From contig JAJZIY010000013.1 of NCBI GenBank assembly GCA_021828475.1, positions 1 to 64,000 on the forward strand: DNA of 64,000 bases. Reading direction: 5' to 3'. The position numbers were made by a program, and so were the translations under genes. This DNA is from Actinomycetes bacterium. Lineage in GTDB: Bacteria; Actinomycetota; Acidimicrobiia; Acidimicrobiales; Palsa-688. Shown here in pieces: positions 17,157 to 24,742 of this stretch; positions within the stretch are counted from its first letter, which is position 1, and each line of letters begins with the position of its first letter. A model generated the notes under the pieces. That model saw only the letters and a program-made list of their open reading frames with translations. It did no database searches and had not been told where the DNA came from.

Positions 17157-18434
17157 CTAGCGGCGGCGCGGCGGCGCGGCGGCGGCCGGCCGCACGTACA
17201 GCATCCCGGCAGGCCCCTGGTCGGGGGCACCGACCACGACAGAGCCAGGCATGAAGGCCACCGAGGTACCGAAGCCGTCGTAGGAGGCGAGCTTCGCCGT
17301 CATGCCGGCTCCTCTCAGCTCGACGGCGGACCATTCCCTCGCCGGTGGCGTGGAACCTGGCACGAACACGAAGGCCTGGCCGGGACCGAAACCCTGCGGG
17401 GCACCGACCGCCAGGCGCCCACCCGCCACCGCGACGGACTGGCCGAACGACTGCGGGTGGTCGGTGCCGCTCAGCACCACCGACCGCACCCACCGCCGCC
17501 CCGACCGGCTGAAGATCACTACGCGGCCCGAATGGTCCCGGCCGGCCTGGGGCGCTCCCGCTGCGACCCGGGCCCCCCACCATGCAACCGACGTGCCGAG
17601 CCTGCCGTCGGCCCGCTCCGGGCCCGGGGCCAGCCCCAGGACGGCACCAGTCGACCAGCCCTCGCCGGTAAGCGAGAAAAGGTGCACGGCGCCACTCCCT
17701 GCGTACTCGTACGGGGCGCCGACCGCCAGGTGGCCCCCCTCCAGGGCCACCGACGTCCCGAAAGCCGACGTGCCCGCCCCCGGGCCCGGGGCCAGCTCGG
17801 CAACCCGGTGCCACCTGCCGCCTGCGTCCCGGAAGACGTAGGCCGCTCCGACACCCGAGGCATGGCCCGGTGCCCCGACCACGGCAGTGGCACCGGCGAG
17901 GGCGGCCGACGCTCCGAAGGCGTCGCCCGGCGAGCCGTCGCCAGCGCGCAGGGTCTGGCCGAGGGACCACCCCCTCGGGCCGCTCAGGAACATGTAGGCC
18001 TCTCCAGGCACGTTGCCATTGGCGCCCACCTGGTCGGCGCCTACCAGGATGACGCCGTCGCCGACCGCGACACTGGACCCGAACCCCTGGTGAGGCGACG
18101 GCCCGGGCGGCTGCAGGACGGCCTGCAACCTCAGGCGCCCAGCCGAGAGGGCGAAGACATCCACCAACCCGGCCTGGCCCGGGCCACCCAGATGGTCCCC
18201 GACAGCCAGGAGGCCCCCCTCCGCCGACATGGCCCCGCCGAGGTCCCCGGTGGCGGGACCGGCCAGCAGCTGCGCGTAGTGGGGGGCCGGGGTACGGAAG
18301 TGGACAACGAGCGGAGGCGGCCCGGCCGGGCCACCACAGCCACCGGCCAGGGCGGCACCCCCCGCCGTGGCCGCCCCGAGCACCCCCGCTCGCCTGAGCC
18401 GGGCCCTGAGGGCTCCCGGCTCGGGGTGCCTCAA
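17157..18434 (-). CDS. FG-GAP repeat lipoprotein coupled to hisG
   Basis: A 425-residue predicted lipoprotein. A short Arg-rich start and Ala/Gly-rich core end in GGCGG (cysteine near residue 33), followed by about seven repeats of roughly 50 residues. Each repeat carries FG.SVA..G....VGAP-like cores (for example FGASAALAGATAVVGAPG and FGTSVALEGGHLAVGAP), as in FG-GAP/beta-propeller proteins. It is probably a surface beta-propeller of unknown ligand. Its ATG overlaps the hisG stop by four bases, so it is read as the last gene of a hisE-hisG operon, an unexpected partner. Length, the regular repeats and the intact frame argue that it is real. Confidence 0.75.
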   Translation of the reverse strand: MRHPEPGALRARLRRAGVLGAATAGGAALAGGCGGPAGPPPLVVHFRTPAPHYAQLLAGPATGDLGGAMSAEGGLLAVGDHLGGPGQAGLVDVFALSAGRLRLQAVLQPPGPSPHQGFGSSVAVGDGVILVGADQVGANGNVPGEAYMFLSGPRGWSLGQTLRAGDGSPGDAFGASAALAGATAVVGAPGHASGVGAAYVFRDAGGRWHRVAELAPGPGAGTSAFGTSVALEGGHLAVGAPYEYAGSGAVHLFSLTGEGWSTGAVLGLAPGPERADGRLGTSVAWWGARVAAGAPQAGRDHSGRVVIFSRSGRRWVRSVVLSGTDHPQSFGQSVAVAGGRLAVGAPQGFGPGQAFVFVPGSTPPAREWSAVELRGAGMTAKLASYDGFGTSVAFMPGSVVVGAPDQGPAGMLYVRPAAAAPPRRR

Positions 18435-19270
18435 CGCAGCAGCGCCTCCGGCGCCAGGGCGACGATGCCACTGGCACCCGCCGCCCGGACCTCACCGAGA
18501 CGGCTCCAGAAAGTGGAGGCCTCCACGACCAGGTGGACCGCAACCAGGTCGTCGCGCCCGGCGAGAGGCAGCACCGTCGGTGACGCCAGGCCGGGGAATA
18601 TGCCGACAAGCTCGTCCAACTTGGCACGGGGGATGTGGAGCATCACGTAGCGCTGGCGGCGGGCGTCGATGGCGGCTCCGAGCCGCAGCGCGAGATCGCT
18701 CAGCGCGCCGTGCTCGGAGTGGACGAACAGGGCTTCGCACGGGGCGATCGTCGCCAGCGCCCGCAGGCGGTTCTGGCTCAGGCTGGTGCCCGTCTGGCGC
18801 AGGTCGACGATGGCGTCGGCCATCCCGGCGGCGCACACACCCTCCAGAGCGCCCCCCATGGCGACAACGGCCACCTCCACACCCCTGGCGGCGAACCAGG
18901 CGGCGGTCGCTCTTGGCAGGTGTGTGGCGACTACCGCGCCGGCCAGATCCTCGACCGAGACCCGCCCGTCGTCGTCACGGCTGGCGACCACGAGGTCGGA
19001 CTGGGAGACTCCGAGGGGTAGGGCAGCGTAGGCCTCCAGCCCCTCCTCCAGGACGATGTCGGTGGACAGGAAGGCTGCGTCCACCCGGCCGGCCCACAGC
19101 CAAGCAGCCGCGTCACGTGGCCGCATCTCGATGAACTCCACCCCGTCGAGCACGGCGCGCGCCCCGGTGCCACGGAACGCCGACATCCGGTAGCCGGCCA
19201 GGTCGAGCAGGGCCATCACGTCGTCGCGCAGGCGCCCGCGGGACGGTACAGCCACCCGGACCACCGTCAC
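18431..19270 (-). CDS. hisG: ATP phosphoribosyltransferase, long form with regulatory domain
   Basis: A 279-residue HisG, catalysing the first step of histidine synthesis (ATP + PRPP to phosphoribosyl-ATP). The N-terminus VRVAVPSRGRL, the segment VDAAFLSTDIV and the PRPP-binding region IVDLRQTGTSLSQNRL are visible. The C-terminal domain (about 205-279, MLHIPRAKLDELVGIFPGLASPTVLPL) is the histidine-sensing regulatory domain of the long, HisZ-independent form. The start GTG 19270 overlaps the hisE stop by four bases. FVHSEHG replaces the more usual LI.N position after the PRPP loop. Feedback inhibition by histidine is expected. Confidence 0.92.
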   Translation of the reverse strand: MTVVRVAVPSRGRLRDDVMALLDLAGYRMSAFRGTGARAVLDGVEFIEMRPRDAAAWLWAGRVDAAFLSTDIVLEEGLEAYAALPLGVSQSDLVVASRDDDGRVSVEDLAGAVVATHLPRATAAWFAARGVEVAVVAMGGALEGVCAAGMADAIVDLRQTGTSLSQNRLRALATIAPCEALFVHSEHGALSDLALRLGAAIDARRQRYVMLHIPRAKLDELVGIFPGLASPTVLPLAGRDDLVAVHLVVEASTFWSRLGEVRAAGASGIVALAPEALLR

Positions 19271-19551
19271 CGCCGCCTCCCGGCCAGCTCGGCCACGACA
19301 TCGTCGAAGTCCACGCCAGCGTCGACGAGCCCCACGAGCAGGTGGAACACCAGGTCGGCAGCTTCTGCTGCCACCCGGGCGGCGTCCGGTTCGTAGCGGC
19401 CCAGCTCCAGGCACACCTCGAAGGACTCCTCCATGATCTTGCGCAGGATGCGCTCGGGGTTGTCGAACAGCGCTGAGGAATACGAACCGGACGGGCGGTT
19501 GACACGGCGGTCGCGAAGCAGGTCCTGGAGCTCGTGGATGGTCGACGGCAC
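19267..19551 (-). CDS. hisE: Phosphoribosyl-ATP pyrophosphatase
   Basis: A 94-residue all-helical MazG-fold enzyme that converts phosphoribosyl-ATP to phosphoribosyl-AMP, the second histidine step. Seen are the helix-1 segment IHELQDLLRDRRVNRPSGSY, the metal-binding ILRKIMEESFEVCLE (EExxE-type) and AAEAADLVFHLLVGL. GTG 19551 (reading PSTIHELQ) is my choice; GTG 19557 two codons earlier or a much earlier ATG (19644) are alternatives, because no clear ribosome-binding site decides. It is followed directly by hisG. hisI is not in the window. Confidence 0.88.
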   Translation of the reverse strand: MPSTIHELQDLLRDRRVNRPSGSYSSALFDNPERILRKIMEESFEVCLELGRYEPDAARVAAEAADLVFHLLVGLVDAGVDFDDVVAELAGRRR

Positions 19552-19854
19552 CCACACATCTTCGCCGATGGCACCGCAGGCGGGCGAGCCGGCCCCAAGG
19601 CGGGCGAGCCGGCCCCATGGCGGGCTGGCGCCAGGGCGGCCCACGAGCCGGGCCCCTCAGGGAAGGGCCTGTCCGCAGCACGAAGTCGTCCTCGGCTTTG
19701 GCAACGATGTCAGTCCCGACGAAGCTCTCACCGCCTAGCCGTCCGACGGTCGCTGCACGTGTTGGGCGATGCGAGGCCGGTAGGCAGACCTTTCCGTACC
19801 TGTCGTTCTTCTCGGGACCACCTGCCGTGGCGTTTCCCGATGCCCCGGCCATAC

Positions 19855-19883
19855 TTGACATGCCGCCGGAGGTCTGTTAAAAA
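19855..19883 (+). promoter_or_regulatory. Sigma-70-type promoter for the third importer
   Basis: A consensus -35 TTGACA (19855-19860) is followed after 17 bp by TAAAAA (19878-19883), a fair -10. The predicted transcription start falls near 19890, immediately ahead of the palindrome at 19899. It is the clearest promoter in the window. Confidence 0.6.
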
Positions 19884-19898
19884 CAGGCCGTGTCGATA

Positions 19899-19910
19899 GA
19901 CAACGTTGTC
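19899..19910. promoter_or_regulatory. LacI-type operator O1, GACAACGTTGTC
   Basis: A perfect 12-bp palindrome with the CG centre and AnCGnT core of LacI-family operators, placed just downstream of the predicted transcription start. An identical copy stands upstream of dhaK at 33655-33666. The LacI regulator at 29995-30972 is the natural binder. Confidence 0.6.
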
Positions 19911-19993
19911 ACTCGGACCGGTGTGGCCTCTGGCCCGCGAACAGGCCCGGGACGGCTCGGGCCGGTGGCGACGCCAACCATCGGACGTTCAAC

Positions 19994-20005
19994 GACTACG
20001 TTGTC
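19994..20005. promoter_or_regulatory. Second operator-like site O2, GACTACGTTGTC
   Basis: Eleven of twelve bases match O1. Centre-to-centre distance to O1 is 95 bp, close to nine turns of B-DNA, which would suit repression by looping. It lies 55 bp upstream of the ATPase start. Confidence 0.5.
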
Positions 20006-20059
20006 ACCAAGGGGGGTGCTGCGGCAGCGTCCGCAGGCATCGAGGGGGAACGGAGGAGG

Positions 20060-20893
20060 ATGACGAGCGATCAGTCCGCACCCGACCATGGCCACCCGGG
20101 TACGCGAGCCGGCATCACCGAGAGCGGCGACGGCAAGGTGCCGGTTATCTCCGTCGAGGGCATCAGCAAGCACTTCGGGAGCGTGCAGGCGCTGCGCGGC
20201 GTCGACCTGGAGGTGCATGCGGGTGAGGTGGTCGGGCTGGTAGGCGACAATGGGGCTGGCAAGTCCACCCTGGTCAACATCCTCTCCGGAGGCCTTCAAC
20301 CGAACTCGGGGGTCATCCGGATCGACGGGAAGCAGGTTTCCTTCACCTCTTCCCTCGGTGCTCGGCGCATGGGCATCGAAACCGTCTACCAGGACCTGGC
20401 CCTGGCGCCCGATCTCAGTGTGTGGGCGAACATCTTCCTGGGCCGCGAGGAAGTGGTGAAGGGCCCACTGCGTGCGTTCGGCTGGCTCGACCGGCGGTCG
20501 ATGATCGCGTCGGCCCAGACCGACCTCGAACGCACCCGGATCCGCATCGGTTCCGTGGGTTCTGCCGCAGGGCGCCTCTCGGGCGGCCAGCGCCAAGCGA
20601 TCGCTGTGGGCAGGGCCGTTGCCTGGGGGTCGCGGGTGATCCTGATGGACGAGCCCACGGCGGCCCTCGGCGTCGAGCAGCAGGAAAGGGTGGGCGAGCT
20701 CGTGGCCAACGTCGCCTCACAGGGCGTGCCGGTCCTGTTGATCAGCCACAACCTCCCTCAGGTCTACCGGCTCTGCCACCGGGTGGCCGTGCTCTTCCAG
20801 GGCCAGGTAGTGGCCAACCTGCGCCCACGCGATTGCACCGTCGAAGACATCGTCAGCTGGATCACCGGCGCGGCCCTGGGGACCAAGCCGTGA
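20060..20893 (+). CDS. Sugar ABC importer ATPase, single domain (FrcA-like)
   Basis: A 277-residue carbohydrate uptake transporter-2 ATPase with one nucleotide-binding domain. Walker A GDNGAGKST lies near residue 68, followed by TVYQDLALAPDLSVWAN, signature LSGGQRQAIAVG, Walker B VILMDEPTAALG and H-loop LISHNLPQ. A strong GGAGGAGG stands just ahead of ATG 20060. Residues 1-30 are a polar tail. It is the first gene of the polyol-island operon (ATPase, permease, binding protein) with the fructose-type FrcA order partly rearranged. Transcription is expected to be repressed through the two palindromes upstream. Confidence 0.9.
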   Translation: MTSDQSAPDHGHPGTRAGITESGDGKVPVISVEGISKHFGSVQALRGVDLEVHAGEVVGLVGDNGAGKSTLVNILSGGLQPNSGVIRIDGKQVSFTSSLGARRMGIETVYQDLALAPDLSVWANIFLGREEVVKGPLRAFGWLDRRSMIASAQTDLERTRIRIGSVGSAAGRLSGGQRQAIAVGRAVAWGSRVILMDEPTAALGVEQQERVGELVANVASQGVPVLLISHNLPQVYRLCHRVAVLFQGQVVANLRPRDCTVEDIVSWITGAALGTKP

Positions 20894-20932
20894 GACACCA
20901 CGCTCCTAGCGCTGAAAGCCGGTCCATCTAGG

Positions 20933-22000
20933 ATGCCGACCCGCATACCTTCCGCCTTCTCGCCGCCAGGCACCTCAGGAGCCTCGCCGCTGCCACCGGG
21001 CTCGCCGACGGAGCCCACCGTCCGCGCGGGATGGTTACGGGTCGTCGACCAGGTCGGCGACTTCTGGATAGTCGGCGTGCTGGCCATCATGGTGGCGATC
21101 TTCGGCATCCTCGCGCCGGCGCTGTTCACACGGGGTGCGTGGCTGAGCATCTCGAACTACTCGGTGGAGTACCTGATCCTGGCTGTCGGCCAGATGTTCG
21201 TGATCCTGACCGGCGGCATCGACCTCTCCGACGGCGCCATACTCGGCCTGTCGGGGATGGTGTCGGGCGCTGTGATGCAGTCGATGCTCGCTGCGCACGA
21301 CGGAAACGTGTTCACGACCATCGTCGGCTTCGTCGTCGCCCTCGTCGTGGGGGCAGCGGTCGGTTTTGCCAATGGTTTCCTCATCACCCGGCTCAAGCTC
21401 CCCCCCTTCATCGTGACCCTGGGGAGCCTCACAGCGATAGGGGCGGCTCCGTCGCTCATCAACGGAGGCACCGAAATCTCCAACCTGCCTCCACAGATCA
21501 GTACGTTGGGCACGATCGCCATCGGGGGCTGGATCTATGTCACGTTCCTCACCGCAGTAGTCGTCGCCGTGGGCTTCGGGCTGCTGCTCCACCGCACACG
21601 CTTCGGCCTGCGCACCTACGCCATAGGCAGCAGCGGCTTGAGCGCCCGCCGAGCAGGGATCAACGTCGACCGCCACCTCGTCTGGGTGTACACCCTGTCG
21701 GGTCTCCTGGCGGGACTTGCGGGCATGATGGTGATGGCCAACTTCAACGTGGCGAACCCCCTGTCCGGACAGAACGACGAGCTCGACGCCATAGCCGCGG
21801 TGGTCATCGGAGGGGCCAGCCTGTTCGGTGGCCGTGGCCACATGCTGGGCACCTTCGTGGGCACCATGATCATATCTCTGCTGGTGACAGGCCTGGTCCT
21901 GGTGAACGTCAACGGTTCATGGACCGAGGTTGCCACCGGCATAATCATCGTCGCCGCCGTGGCCATGGACCAGGTGCGGGTACGCCTGGCCGAACGTTAG
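20933..22000 (+). CDS. Sugar ABC importer permease (FrcC/RbsC-like)
   Basis: A 355-residue permease with about ten hydrophobic segments beginning near residue 42. Family landmarks are LTGGIDLSDGAILGLSGMVSG, NGFLITRLKLPPFIVTLGSL, YAIGSSGLSARRAGINV and GGASLFGGRGHMLGTFVG. ATG 20933 follows the ATPase stop by 40 bp. The first 40 residues are Pro-rich and cytoplasmic. It forms a homodimeric channel for the single-domain ATPase upstream and the binding protein downstream. Confidence 0.9.
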   Translation: MPTRIPSAFSPPGTSGASPLPPGSPTEPTVRAGWLRVVDQVGDFWIVGVLAIMVAIFGILAPALFTRGAWLSISNYSVEYLILAVGQMFVILTGGIDLSDGAILGLSGMVSGAVMQSMLAAHDGNVFTTIVGFVVALVVGAAVGFANGFLITRLKLPPFIVTLGSLTAIGAAPSLINGGTEISNLPPQISTLGTIAIGGWIYVTFLTAVVVAVGFGLLLHRTRFGLRTYAIGSSGLSARRAGINVDRHLVWVYTLSGLLAGLAGMMVMANFNVANPLSGQNDELDAIAAVVIGGASLFGGRGHMLGTFVGTMIISLLVTGLVLVNVNGSWTEVATGIIIVAAVAMDQVRVRLAER

Positions 22001-22015
22001 CGAGCCGACGTAAAG

Positions 22016-22033
22016 GCCTGGGACGTCCCAGGC
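22016..22033 (+). other. 18-bp perfect palindrome before the binding-protein gene
   Basis: GCCTGGGACGTCCCAGGC folds into a 7-bp stem with an ACGT loop 15 bp after the permease stop, followed by an A-run and the ribosome-binding site GGGAGG. It could be a partial terminator or 5' stabiliser that favours binding-protein expression. Confidence 0.45.
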
Positions 22034-22060
22034 TGCACAAAAAAGGGAGGAACAAGACAC

Positions 22061-23077
22061 ATGAAACTCAACGCTCTGAAGAAGAGGACGAGGCGCTACC
22101 AGCTGACTGCTGCCGCGTCGGCGGTCGCCATGGTCTCGACCGCCTTGATGGCAGGCGTCCCCGGTGCCGGGGTCGCAGCCGCCAACGCGGCCAGCAAGTA
22201 CACCGTCGTCCTGATCCCCGGCCTGACGACCGACCCGTTCTACATCACCATGGGGCTCGGCGCCAAGGCCGAGGCCAAGAAGCTCGGGGTCAACCTCGTC
22301 TGGCGGGGGGCGACGACATGGTCGACCACCCTGCAGGTCCCCATCGTCAACTCGACCCTGGCAACGCACCCATCGGCCCTCCTCATCGCCCCCACCGATA
22401 CCGTCGCGCTGTTCAAGCCGATGGATGCGTTCGTGAAGGACCACATCCCGGTCATCTCCGTCGACACGACCCTCGCGAACCAATCCATACTGACAGCCGC
22501 GATAAGTTCGGACAACTTCCAGGGCGGGCAGGCAGCGGCTGAAGCCATCGCAGCGGCGGCACACTACAAGGGAGCAGTCGCTGTCATCAACACCGTCAAG
22601 GGCGTCTCGACCACCGACCTGCGCCAGCAGGGCTTCTTGGCCCAGATGAAGAAGTACAAGAACATGCAGGTCGTCGCGACCGAGTACGACAACGACAGTG
22701 CGACAACGGCCGAGTCGCAGGCACGCTCCCTCATCCTGGCCCACTCCAACCTCGTGGGCATATTCGGCACGAACCTCTTCTCGGCCCAGGGTGCAGCGCA
22801 GGGCGTTGTGGCCGCTGGGGACAAGGGCAAGATCTCCGTGGCCGGCTATGACGCCGAGCCGGCAGAGGTGAAACTGCTGAAGCAGGGCGTCATCAACATC
22901 CTCGTGGTGCAGGACCCCGCACAAGAGGGACGGCTGGCTGTACAGGACGCCTACTGGGCGCTCACCGGCCAAAAGTCCAAGATAAAGAAGAACGTACTGC
23001 TGCCCAACGTGATCGCCACCACCAAGACGGCGAACAACCCGAACGTCGCCAAGTTCTTCTACAAGACCCACCTGTAA
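22061..23077 (+). CDS. Sugar ABC importer substrate-binding protein (FrcB-like)
   Basis: A 338-residue secreted binding protein. A Lys/Arg-rich start and hydrophobic core end in an ANAAS cleavage region (about residue 45) without a lipobox. The mature domain opens YTVVLIPGLTTDPFYITMGLGAKAEAKKLG and has LLIAPTDT, ISVDTTLAN and VAGYDAEP, all typical of Periplasmic_binding_4 sugar receptors. GGGAGG lies upstream of the ATG, behind an 18-bp palindrome. It ends the importer operon before a strong hairpin. The ligand is probably a polyol, ketose or pentose, judged from the dehydrogenases and kinase next door, but this is inference. Confidence 0.88.
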   Translation: MKLNALKKRTRRYQLTAAASAVAMVSTALMAGVPGAGVAAANAASKYTVVLIPGLTTDPFYITMGLGAKAEAKKLGVNLVWRGATTWSTTLQVPIVNSTLATHPSALLIAPTDTVALFKPMDAFVKDHIPVISVDTTLANQSILTAAISSDNFQGGQAAAEAIAAAAHYKGAVAVINTVKGVSTTDLRQQGFLAQMKKYKNMQVVATEYDNDSATTAESQARSLILAHSNLVGIFGTNLFSAQGAAQGVVAAGDKGKISVAGYDAEPAEVKLLKQGVINILVVQDPAQEGRLAVQDAYWALTGQKSKIKKNVLLPNVIATTKTANNPNVAKFFYKTHL

Positions 23078-23109
23078 CAGCTCGCCGCACTTGCGGCTGA
23101 CCACTCGCG

Positions 23110-23142
23110 GACAAGGGCGTGGCCACCGGCCACGCCCTTGTC
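23110..23142. terminator. 15-bp perfect stem, bidirectional terminator
   Basis: GACAAGGGCGTGGCC (23110-23124) pairs with GGCCACGCCCTTGTC (23128-23142) around a 3-base loop. It lies between the binding-protein gene and the convergent FGGY kinase gene and can serve both. Confidence 0.75.
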
Positions 23143-23170
23143 ACGCCGTAACGCTCGTGGCACCCACGCC

Positions 23171-24565
23171 TCACACGTGCTCAGGCGGTACGGGGAACGC
23201 CTCCGGACCGGGGTACAACCCTGCTGCGCAACTTCCGAAAAGAGCGGCGCCACGCGCTCCGGCCTCGGTCACAGCCGGCCAGCGCATCGTGGACGACAAC
23301 CGTCGTCTGTCCTCCCGCAGGCCCTCCAGGTGGGACCACCCTCCACTGAGGACGATCTCGCGGACGGGGCCACCGACATGCTCCATCGCCGCCAGGACTT
23401 CTTGCGCTCCCGAGGCGGTGGCCTGGCGCACGGCGGCCCACAACGCCGCAGGAGAGGCGTCCCCGCCGACGCCCATGACCGTGGAAGTGCTCGAACGCTC
23501 GTCCGAGACGACTCGCAGCGTGCCCGGGAGCACGTTCGCGGAGTCCCGGTCGAGAGCCACCTGAGCCTCGCGCCCGCTGAGACCGAGCAACCGGAGCACG
23601 CGGTCGAGCACCAGGCCCAGGAGGTGCCCGGTCAGCAGGACATAGCTGTCGGGGACGTTGTGCCACCCCACGGCAAGACCGGACCTTACGATCTCGGAGA
23701 CCGCCGGGCTTCCCATCGGTTTGACCCGGCGTGCAAAAGCCTCAGCTGTGCCACAGGAGTCCAGCACCTGGTCCTCTGCGGTTGCCCCCGTTCCGGCCGC
23801 CACGCAGAGATGGTCGTGCCCCGCCGACGCCAGTAGGGCACCGCTGAGGCGGTCCAGGGCCGGGCCAATGGACCGGCTCGCGGCGCTCAACGGGCGCAGC
23901 AGGTCGGGCAACGCCGTCAAGCGAGCCCGACCGCGGGGCCGGCCGGCCTGGTCGACAGGTGGGAACAGGTCGGTTGGCGCGCCGGCCCATTCGAGGGCCT
24001 CACCCCACCATTGCCGCCCCGACAGCGAGAGGGCACCCGTGCGCGACGCCAGGGAAGCCTCGGTCGCCTGCTCGCCGCCCAGGGCGTGCACCACCCAGTC
24101 GGCGACGGTCATCGCACGGCGCCCGCCTATTGCTCCGTGACGGGACATCCAGGCCAGTTTCGCCAGGGTGCACACGTGCGACGGGGGGAGCCCCGTACGG
24201 GCAGAGAACACCTCCGGCCCGAATACCGCCTCCAGCTCTCCGGCTTCACCCTCCCCGCGCGTGTCGTGCCACGCGATGCTGTTGCCAACGGGAAGGCCGT
24301 CGTCGCCGAGTAAAACGGCCGTCTCGGCCATGCTCGTAACTCCAACGGCGACCACGGCCCCCTGCGGTACGGCTTCGAGAGCAGCGGCCAAGGCCTCGAG
24401 GACACCCAACAATATGTCGGCGGGGGTGGTCTCGGCGCCCGTGGGCACGTTGCGCCAGCTCGTGGGCGCCATACCCCAGCCCAGCTCCCTCCCGTCCGCA
24501 GCCACGACAGCGGCCTTGGTCACCGTGGTCCCGATGTCGACCCCCACAAACAGCTCGGTCTTCAT
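23171..24565 (-). CDS. FGGY-family carbohydrate kinase
   Basis: A 464-residue sugar kinase of the xylulokinase/gluconokinase/L-ribulokinase family. The N-terminal ATPase fold starts FVGVDIGTTVTKAAVV. WHDTRGEGE carries the catalytic-region aspartate. ASAGHDHLCVAAGTGA and LDSCGTAEAF form the interdomain substrate/nucleotide site, and LSGGWSHLEGL is the C-terminal FGGY-type signature. I start at ATG 24565 rather than the GTG three codons earlier because family members begin just before this strand. It is transcribed toward the importer operon. Given the neighbouring polyol dehydrogenases, a ketopentose or ketohexose is the likely substrate. Whether C1 or C5/C6 is phosphorylated cannot be told. 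Confidence 0.85.
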   Translation of the reverse strand: MKTELFVGVDIGTTVTKAAVVAADGRELGWGMAPTSWRNVPTGAETTPADILLGVLEALAAALEAVPQGAVVAVGVTSMAETAVLLGDDGLPVGNSIAWHDTRGEGEAGELEAVFGPEVFSARTGLPPSHVCTLAKLAWMSRHGAIGGRRAMTVADWVVHALGGEQATEASLASRTGALSLSGRQWWGEALEWAGAPTDLFPPVDQAGRPRGRARLTALPDLLRPLSAASRSIGPALDRLSGALLASAGHDHLCVAAGTGATAEDQVLDSCGTAEAFARRVKPMGSPAVSEIVRSGLAVGWHNVPDSYVLLTGHLLGLVLDRVLRLLGLSGREAQVALDRDSANVLPGTLRVVSDERSSTSTVMGVGGDASPAALWAAVRQATASGAQEVLAAMEHVGGPVREIVLSGGWSHLEGLREDRRRLSSTMRWPAVTEAGARGAALFGSCAAGLYPGPEAFPVPPEHV

Positions 24566-24742
24566 GCGCCACACCCGTCCTGCACCTGTTAGCTCTCCCT
24601 CCCTGCACTGGCAAGCCTCGCGCTCACATGCTGCACCGCGGCCCGCTCGGGCTCCTGCCCGAGCACAGATGTCCCCCGGACCACAGGAGCCGTGGCAAGG
24701 GTGGCCGACGGGCGTGCCGTGGCACGAACGGCGGAGACCGGG

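Noticed and set aside
16005-18650. 881-codon open frame on the plus strand
   Set aside because: Antisense to the EamA, FG-GAP and hisG genes. Very high GC keeps opposite frames open; it has no family motif and low-complexity Arg/Gly/Pro composition.
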